The notes under the pieces are model-generated. The model was given only the letters and a program-made list of their open reading frames with translations. It made no database searches and was not told the DNA's origin. Shown here one piece after another: positions 58,832-64,000 of a DNA stretch of 64,000 bases. Position 1 is the stretch's first letter, and each line of letters opens with the position of its first letter. The translations under genes and the position numbers were made by a program. This DNA comes from Tannerella sp. (GTDB taxonomy: Bacteria > Bacteroidota > Bacteroidia > Bacteroidales > Tannerellaceae), in NCBI GenBank assembly GCA_031285565.1, contig JAITVY010000063.1:51845-115844 (forward strand). Direction: 5' to 3'.

Positions 58832-60205
58832 ATGAAACGAAACATGAAAACAAAATACATACATACGGCTTTATCAGCCGGTTTATTCATTTCAGGAAGT
58901 TGTCTGGCGCAGACTTCAGATAAACCGAATGTTATATGCATCCTGGTGGATGACTTGGGTTATGGCGATCTTTCTTGCCAGGGAGGAAATGATATCCGGA
59001 CACCCAATATTGACCGTATCATGAATGAGGGAGTACGTTTTACGAATTTTCATGCCAATTGTCCGGTTTCGTCTCCCAGCCGGGCGGCATTACTTACCGG
59101 ACGGTTCCCAGACTTGGTTGGCGTTCCGGGCGTGATACGGACAGACCCACAAGATAGCTGGGGATATTTATCTCTCAATGCCGTATTGCTTCCGCAAGTA
59201 TTGAAATCAGCGGGTTATGAATCAGCGATAATTGGTAAATGGCACTTAGGACTGGAATCACCCAATACTCCCAACGAAAAGGGCTTTGATTATTTTAAAG
59301 GTTTTCTGGGCGATATGATGGATGATTATTACACCCATTTGCGTTGGGGAAATAATTATATGCGTTTAAACAATGAAATAATTGATCCGGAAGGACATGC
59401 AACCGACTTATTCTCAGATTGGGCGATTGATTACCTGAATCAGCGGAAAGAGCAGGATAACCCCTTTTTCCTGTATCTGGCTTATAATGCTCCGCATACC
59501 CCTATTCAGCCTCCGCAAGAGTGGGTTGATAAAGTAAAAAAACGCGAGTCCGGAATATCAGATAAAAGAGCGAAAATAGTAGCATTGATAGAGCATCTTG
59601 ATGCCGGAATAGCACGTGTATGGGATGCATTAGAAAAAAACGGACAACTGGATAATACAATTGTTATTTTTACTTCTGACAACGGAGGTCAGGAAGATGC
59701 CGGAGCAAATAATGGAATATTCAGAGGAGCTAAGCAGGATATGTACGAGGGCGGCATACGTGTAGCAGGAGGATTCTACTGGAAAGGAAAAATAGAAGCC
59801 GGTCGGAAAAGTGATAATTTTGCAATGTTATCCGATCTGTTTCCTACCATTTGCGAAATAACCGGCGCCCGGTATACACATCCGATTGACGGGATCAGTA
59901 TACTTCCAACTTTATTAGGGAAAAAACAGGTTACTGATGACCGTACGGTTCATTGGGTTCGGCGTGAAGGAAATATGTGGTATGGCGGAATGGCCTATTA
60001 TGCAACGCGTAAAGGCAATTATAAGATATTGCAAAATACCCCCTGGGAGCCGGTACAATTTTTCAATATAACAGAAGACCCTACCGAAAGGCGACCTTTG
60101 GATCAGAAACAACATCAATCGCTTTATGAATCGTTGTTTCGAAGCCAAATGGAGCATATCCGCCAGGCAGGAAGTATTCCATGGCAGAAAGGAAGTGATT
60201 TTTAA
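58832..60205 (+). CDS. Secreted sulfatase, serine-type
   Basis: 457 residues; signal peptide within MKTKYIHTALSAGLFISGSCLAQ (an ATG five codons in is an alternative start). Alkaline-phosphatase fold with metal-site PNVICILVDDLGYGDLSCQGG, the modification motif SSPSRAALLTGRFP with Ser80 in the formylglycine position, IGKWHLGLESPNTPNEKGFDYF, and IVIFTSDNGGQEDAGANNG. The Ser form needs an anaerobic sulfatase-maturing enzyme, which is not in this window. It would strip sulfate esters from glycans or mucins in the periplasm. It follows the beta-helix remnant, which may once have shared its operon. Confidence 0.92.
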   Translation: MKRNMKTKYIHTALSAGLFISGSCLAQTSDKPNVICILVDDLGYGDLSCQGGNDIRTPNIDRIMNEGVRFTNFHANCPVSSPSRAALLTGRFPDLVGVPGVIRTDPQDSWGYLSLNAVLLPQVLKSAGYESAIIGKWHLGLESPNTPNEKGFDYFKGFLGDMMDDYYTHLRWGNNYMRLNNEIIDPEGHATDLFSDWAIDYLNQRKEQDNPFFLYLAYNAPHTPIQPPQEWVDKVKKRESGISDKRAKIVALIEHLDAGIARVWDALEKNGQLDNTIVIFTSDNGGQEDAGANNGIFRGAKQDMYEGGIRVAGGFYWKGKIEAGRKSDNFAMLSDLFPTICEITGARYTHPIDGISILPTLLGKKQVTDDRTVHWVRREGNMWYGGMAYYATRKGNYKILQNTPWEPVQFFNITEDPTERRPLDQKQHQSLYESLFRSQMEHIRQAGSIPWQKGSDF

Positions 60206-60224
60206 GGGAATCTTTGTGAGAAGA

Positions 60225-60356
60225 ATGTCTCAAACGTTCAGATATAACACACACGCCTTATCAATAAATGAAAGATTTAATTTAATTTTGCAAAATAACA
60301 TTCGGAGACTTAAATTTAAAGAATTGATTAAAGGAGATTATAAACAATTAGTTTGA
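60225..60356 (+). CDS. Possible 43-residue open frame, unrecognised
   Basis: Short frame starting MSQTFRYNTHALSINERF and ending GDYKQLV, 20 bases after the sulfatase stop. Its composition looks protein-like and basic, but the frame also crosses a TAATTTTG box at 60283-60290 that could be a promoter for the dinD-like gene. It may be a fragment of a lost gene. Weak support. Confidence 0.15.
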   Translation: MSQTFRYNTHALSINERFNLILQNNIRRLKFKELIKGDYKQLV

Positions 60357-60425
60357 CATGGTACATTAAAATTAAGTTGAAATTGCAAAATAATACATAC
60401 GTAAGATAAAAACGAGCAACTAACA

Positions 60426-61299
60426 ATGAAAGAAAGTATTCAAAAGAAAGGTCAAAGCATCTTTGAGCAAATTAAAAAGATAGACGATAAAGGCAATGAG
60501 TATTGGAGCGCTCGTGATATGGCGAAAGTATTAGAATATTCCGAATACCGCCACTTTATGCCAGTTATCGAACGGGCCAAAGAAGCATGCTACAATAGCG
60601 GATTTTCAATAGCTGACCATTTCGAGGATATCCTCGAAATGGTCATGATTGGCTCTAATGCAGAACGAGAAGTAGACAGTGTGAAATTTTCGCGTTATGC
60701 CTGTTATTTGATTGTGCAAAATGCCGATCCATCCAAAGAAGTTGTAGCATTGGGACAAACCTATTTTGCTATACAAACCCGTCTGCAAGAGATACGACAA
60801 ATGGATGAATATAATCGACTGAATACCGAAGACGAAAAACGATTGTTTCTCCGCAACGAGATGGCAAAACACAACACACATTTGGCTGCAGCGGCAAAAG
60901 ACGCCGGTGTGATTGAACCATTGGATTATGCTATATTTCAAAAATCATGGTTATATGGGTTTGTATGGTGGATTAGATGCAAAAGCCATACATACAAAGA
61001 AAGGACTAAAGAAAAGCCAGCAAATACTCGACCATATGGGAAGTACCGAGTTGGCAGCAAATCTTTTTCGGGCTACTCAAACTGAAGAGAAGTTACGTAG
61101 AGAAAATATAAAAGGAAAGCAAAAAGCCAATCAAACACATTTTGAAGTAGGCAAAAAAGTAAGAAAAACCATTCAAGAATTAGGTGGAACCATGCCTGAA
61201 AATTTGCCAACAGGAGACAGCATTAAAAAGTTGGAGCGAAAAGTTGCAAACGAAGAGAGTAAAACTGAAAGAACAACAAAAAAACTGTCTAATAATTAG
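60426..61299 (+). pseudogene. dinD: DNA-damage-inducible protein D (DinD), frameshifted
   Basis: Two overlapping frames together make a full DinD of about 290 residues. The first (from 60426) gives MKESIQKKGQSIFEQIKKID, YWSARDMAKVLEYSEYRHFM and FSRYACYLIVQNADPSKEVVALGQTYFAIQTR, up to EPLDYAIFQ. The second then continues NHGYMGLYGGLDAKAIHTKKG, LDHMGSTELAANLFRATQTEEKL and GGTMPENLPTGDSIKKLE to 61299. The break is at a run of five A (60940-60944), where four would keep CAA-AAT-CAT in phase. It may be a true mutation, a sequencing error or slippage. DinD belongs to the SOS response; in E. coli it inhibits RecA filaments. Without repair a 219-residue truncated product would result. Confidence 0.88.
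60614..60645. repeat. 32-base perfect palindrome inside dinD
   Basis: The two halves, TGACCATTTCGAGGAT (60614-60629) and ATCCTCGAAATGGTCA (60630-60645), are exact reverse complements with no spacer. They encode the segment DHFEDILEMV of DinD. A perfect 16-base arm is far beyond chance for coding sequence. Confidence 0.9.
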
Positions 61300-61498
61300 A
61301 GTCTGAGTAAGTGAGAGAATATATAAATATTGTCATGGGAAAGGGCTTAAATAAAAACAAACAAACTTCTTCTTCAAAAAAAGAAGAACAAATTTGAAAA
61401 TGTTCCGTCTTACCTAAAAAAATAAATATAATGATTTGATTTGCAATTATTCATTTTTTTGCTTCTACTGGTCATTATCGGTATCACAATATGCTGTG

Positions 61499-62812
61499 TT
61501 ATTTTAATTGCTTTTTAATCCATTCCAACTGATCGTAGCGTGTATCGAAAGATACCCAATGTTCGTTGACCGGTGTAATTAATGCTTCTTTGGGAGAAGT
61601 AAGTTCATTATAAACGGCATAACTTGTTGTCGGAGGACATACATCATCATTGTATCCCCAGGTCATAAAAACAGGAACGGTTATGCCGCGGGCAAAGTTG
61701 ACCACATCATAGTAAGAAAGCGTTTTAATCACATTTGCAGTCAGCCGGATATCTTTGTACTTACGGCCGAAATGAGGATAACCTCCTGTCCGTCCTACTT
61801 CGGCATAACCGGCCATGTCGGATAAAGCCGGATGATTGGCTACGCAGGCAGTGATCCGCTGGTCGAGTCCGGTGAGTATTAGCGCGAGCGCTCCTCCCTG
61901 GCTTGCACCTTGTGCAATCATATTTTTTCCATCCCATTCAGGAAGTGTGGAGAGGTAATCAACCACCCGTACGCAAGCTAAATAAACCTTCTTCATGTAG
62001 TAAGTCTCACGATCCTGAATACCGGAAGCCAGATATCCGTTTGCATTATGCTCGCCGAATGCCTGGGAAATGGTTTTATATGTCTCTGCATCCAAAGACG
62101 GATCAATGCCATGTATCTCCATATCAAACCGTATACAACCGTTTTCCGCATAAAAGATGGTCTTAAGCGGATTCATGGGTTTTATTCCGGCTCCGGGAGG
62201 AGAAACCACAATGGGATATTTACCTTCTTTTCGGGGCTTTGTCAGATAGCCATACACAAACTGGCCCGGCTTGAAACATTGGAGTTTAACTAAATAACAT
62301 GCTACTTTGTCCGACGAGTACTCTTCTATATATTTTACTTCGGGTATCGCAGGGCATTGGGCTTGTTCTTTCATGGCATTTTTCCAGAATGTCTTAAAAT
62401 CCTGTGGCATCTGGGTATATGGTTGTATTTCATCCGGTGAAAATCCTACCTTGATGTGGTGTTTATACGTACGGCCACCTGACTCTATGCTCATCCGGCA
62501 GTCGCGAAACCCGGGTTTATCCATCGTCCCTATTTCAATTTCGGCTTTACCTCCCTTTAACTTTATGCTGCCTTTGGCATCCGGATCAAGGCAGTCCTGC
62601 CCAATCTCGTACGAAATAACCTCGTCATCCAGCAGTATGCCATATTCGTAAACCGCCACAGTTACAATTGCTTTCTCACCGGTTTTATAAATCCAGTCCG
62701 GATGGTCAGGCGTTGTAACCCAAAGTAGATTACTTTGATGAGGATAATTTTCTGCAATTACCGGCAATGCTAATAATAGCAGCAACATGATTTTTATAAC
62801 GGATTTATTCAT
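61499..62812 (-). CDS. Acetyl xylan esterase (AXE1)-family alpha/beta hydrolase, secreted
   Basis: 437 residues. Signal peptide MNKSVIKIMLLLLLALPVIA; an N-terminal beta-sandwich (about 22-125, KTGEKAIVTVAVYEYGILLDD); then the AXE1/cephalosporin-C deacetylase body with YLTKPRKEGKYPIVVSPPGAG. The nucleophile Ser sits in MIAQGASQGGALALI; the Asp and His are expected in FMTWGYNDDVCPP and the final PVNEHWVSF. It would remove acetyl groups from plant or host glycans in the periplasm. The gene stands alone, divergent from the DUF3800 gene, with a TATTTTTG box upstream. Confidence 0.9.
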   Translation of the reverse strand: MNKSVIKIMLLLLLALPVIAENYPHQSNLLWVTTPDHPDWIYKTGEKAIVTVAVYEYGILLDDEVISYEIGQDCLDPDAKGSIKLKGGKAEIEIGTMDKPGFRDCRMSIESGGRTYKHHIKVGFSPDEIQPYTQMPQDFKTFWKNAMKEQAQCPAIPEVKYIEEYSSDKVACYLVKLQCFKPGQFVYGYLTKPRKEGKYPIVVSPPGAGIKPMNPLKTIFYAENGCIRFDMEIHGIDPSLDAETYKTISQAFGEHNANGYLASGIQDRETYYMKKVYLACVRVVDYLSTLPEWDGKNMIAQGASQGGALALILTGLDQRITACVANHPALSDMAGYAEVGRTGGYPHFGRKYKDIRLTANVIKTLSYYDVVNFARGITVPVFMTWGYNDDVCPPTTSYAVYNELTSPKEALITPVNEHWVSFDTRYDQLEWIKKQLK

Positions 62813-62837
62813 TTGGTAACAGTTAGTCTAATTATTG

Positions 62838-62845
62838 CAAAAATA
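62838..62845 (-). promoter_or_regulatory. Candidate -7 box (TATTTTTG) of the esterase gene
   Basis: TATTTTTG on the minus strand, followed by CAATAA, lies 26 bases before the esterase start and matches TAnnTTTG. No -33 TTTG is present at the usual distance. Confidence 0.5.
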
Positions 62846-62957
62846 ATAAATTAATCCGGACTGCATTTGTGACACAGTATTTTTGATTTCGAAAAATATC
62901 AGTATCTTAGCAACTATGAGAATGAAAAAGAAAACAAGTGAATAACAGATATAGAAT

Positions 62958-63689
62958 ATGAAATATTTTTTGTTTTTAGATGAATGTGGGGATCAAAATC
63001 TAGCCAATTTTGATGCTTCATTTCCTATATTTACATTATGCGGTATCATGATGTCGGAAGATAACTATCAAAAATTGGGATTGGAAGTAATTCAGATGAA
63101 AACAAAATACTGGGGAGAGAAAAAGATAATCCTACATTCTCGAGACATTCGTAAATGTGAAAAAGGATTTGAAATCTTATTTAACCTTGATTTGAAAAAA
63201 TCTTTTTATGAAGATATTAACTCAATCATGAGAGATAGTGATTATACCGTTGTTTCATGCAGTATACAAAAAGAACCTTATATAAGGAAATACGGAAGGT
63301 TAAGCGATGTGTACGGTTTGTCTCTTTCTTTCATTATTGAACGGGTTGTTTTCTATTTGGATAGTCAGAACGATAGATCGGTTGAACTACACGTATTAGC
63401 CGAAAAGCGAGGAAAAAAAGAAGACGCTTGCTTAATCAATTATTACAATGAGGTTTTAGACCGGGGAACATATTTTGTTAATTCGCAACGAATAAAAAAC
63501 TACTTTAGGAGTTTTGAATTCAAGGATAAGAAAGATAATATTATTGGTCTTCAAATCGCAGATTTAGTGGCTTATCCATTGACTCGGCATGTTTTAGATC
63601 CACAAGCCGTAAACATAGCTTTCGACATAATCAATGAAAAAATATATTCACAAGGAGGAAAGCTGCACGGCCTAAAAATATTCCCATAA
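62958..63689 (+). CDS. DUF3800 domain protein
   Basis: 243 residues of the DUF3800 family. It opens KYFLFLDECGDQNLANFD, the usual acidic FxDESG-like motif with Cys in place of Ser, continues with FTLCGIMMSEDNYQKL and ILHSRDIRK, and ends with the family's QIADLVAYPLTRHVLDP, whose Asp joins the acidic cluster. The family is thought to have an RNase H-like fold and is frequently found on mobile elements and beside defence genes; no reaction is established. The gene lies next to an IS element and a broken dinD, in keeping with an accessory origin. A strong hairpin follows the stop. Confidence 0.9.
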   Translation: MKYFLFLDECGDQNLANFDASFPIFTLCGIMMSEDNYQKLGLEVIQMKTKYWGEKKIILHSRDIRKCEKGFEILFNLDLKKSFYEDINSIMRDSDYTVVSCSIQKEPYIRKYGRLSDVYGLSLSFIIERVVFYLDSQNDRSVELHVLAEKRGKKEDACLINYYNEVLDRGTYFVNSQRIKNYFRSFEFKDKKDNIIGLQIADLVAYPLTRHVLDPQAVNIAFDIINEKIYSQGGKLHGLKIFP

Positions 63690-63738
63690 AAAAAGAGTTA
63701 CTTGATGTAACCCTTTTCCGACCGGGGACACCCCAGTC
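63690..63738 (+). terminator. Terminator after the DUF3800 gene, with a second hairpin
   Basis: GAGTTAC and GTAACCC pair around TTGAT (63695-63713), flanked by AAAAA and TTTT, directly after the stop. A second stem, GACCGGGG with CCCCAGTC around ACA, is at 63720-63738. The first has the form of an intrinsic terminator. The rest of the gap to 63897 shows only CTAC-ACGC-GTAG and AT-rich sequence. Confidence 0.7.
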
Positions 63739-63897
63739 CAAATATTTTAACTACACGCGTAGTAACATATTTCTATTACAAAAGTAATGATTTTTGAAAC
63801 AATATCCAAATAAAATACCTTTTTTCTACAATGAAAATTTACTTATTCTCTTATTATTAAAATTTCGTACTAAGGTAGTATAGGATCACCGTAAAAA

Positions 63898-63929
63898 TTT
63901 GAGGGGCAAAAAATATAACTTTATCTTTG
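63898..63929 (+). promoter_or_regulatory. Promoter of the transposase-like gene at the window edge
   Basis: TTTG (63898-63901), a 20-base spacer and TATCTTTG (63922-63929) match the Bacteroidota -33/-7 consensus. The predicted transcript starts just before the ATG at 63946. Confidence 0.65.
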
Positions 63930-63945
63930 CAAGAAAAAAAGATAT

Positions 63946-64000
63946 ATGCAAAAAGACGGTTATAGTTTACTGTTACCATCGGGTTTGTTAGATTACTTCC
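63946..64000 (+). CDS. Start of an ISAon1-like transposase N-region protein (partial)
   Basis: Only the first 18 residues are in the window: MQKDGYSLLLPSGLLDYF. The LLLPSGLLDYF pattern is what I recall at the start of ISAon1-family N-region proteins in Bacteroidota. The frame is open to the window end. Inverted terminal repeats could not be judged because the right end is outside. Confidence 0.5.
   Translation, partial: MQKDGYSLLLPSGLLDYF

Overview
The window comes from a Bacteroidales genome, most like a gut Bacteroides or Parabacteroides relative. Evidence: two SusC/SusD pairs each with an ECF sigma factor and a FecR-type anti-sigma factor, many lipoprotein signals, outer-membrane beta-barrels, and -7 boxes of the TAnnTTTG type that is characteristic of Bacteroidota. 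No rRNA, tRNA or CRISPR array was recognised.

Layout. (1) 1-8295, minus strand: a compact polysaccharide-utilisation locus (PUL1): sigma factor, FecR, SusC, SusD, GH43-like glycosidase, closed by a hairpin. (2) 8549-11650: secreted GH2 beta-galactosidase on the plus strand. (3) 11804-28180, plus strand: PUL2: sigma factor, FecR, SusC, SusD, then a tightly packed catabolic run of a sialidase-fold hydrolase, hexuronate-type MFS transporter, HpcH/HpaI aldolase, secreted propeller protein, DHDPS/NanA-type aldolase, sodium symporter, ribokinase and a lipoprotein YhcH. The pairing of a sialidase fold with two pyruvate aldolases suggests an unusual 2-keto-3-deoxy sugar acid as target. (4) 28180-28800: a non-coding block rich in hairpins, including two related elements whose inner stem covaries. 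(5) 28799-49891: secreted enzymes and surface proteins: GH99-like, lipocalin, outer-membrane barrel, GH78 and GH106 rhamnosidases, a two-component system, a giant beta-helix protein apparently formed by insertion of one beta-helix enzyme into another beta-helix protein, a TIM-barrel isomerase-like protein and a SusD-like fusion without SusC. (6) 49951-56258, minus strand: the complete branched-chain amino-acid operon ilvD-ilvB-ilvN-thioesterase-ilvC, with a readable promoter, a leader peptide rich in Ile/Leu/Val, mutually exclusive terminator and antiterminator hairpins, and a final terminator. (7) 56400-64000: repeats, a small membrane protein, a MalY-like lyase, a remnant of a lost beta-helix gene, a sulfatase, a frameshifted dinD, an acetyl esterase, a DUF3800 protein and the start of an ISAon1-like transposase. 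This right end looks like a decaying, mobile region.

Most striking: the ilv attenuator, the split beta-helix protein, the putative ulosonic-acid PUL and the paired hairpins with covariation. Functions are from recognised motifs and family knowledge by reading alone; no searches were run.
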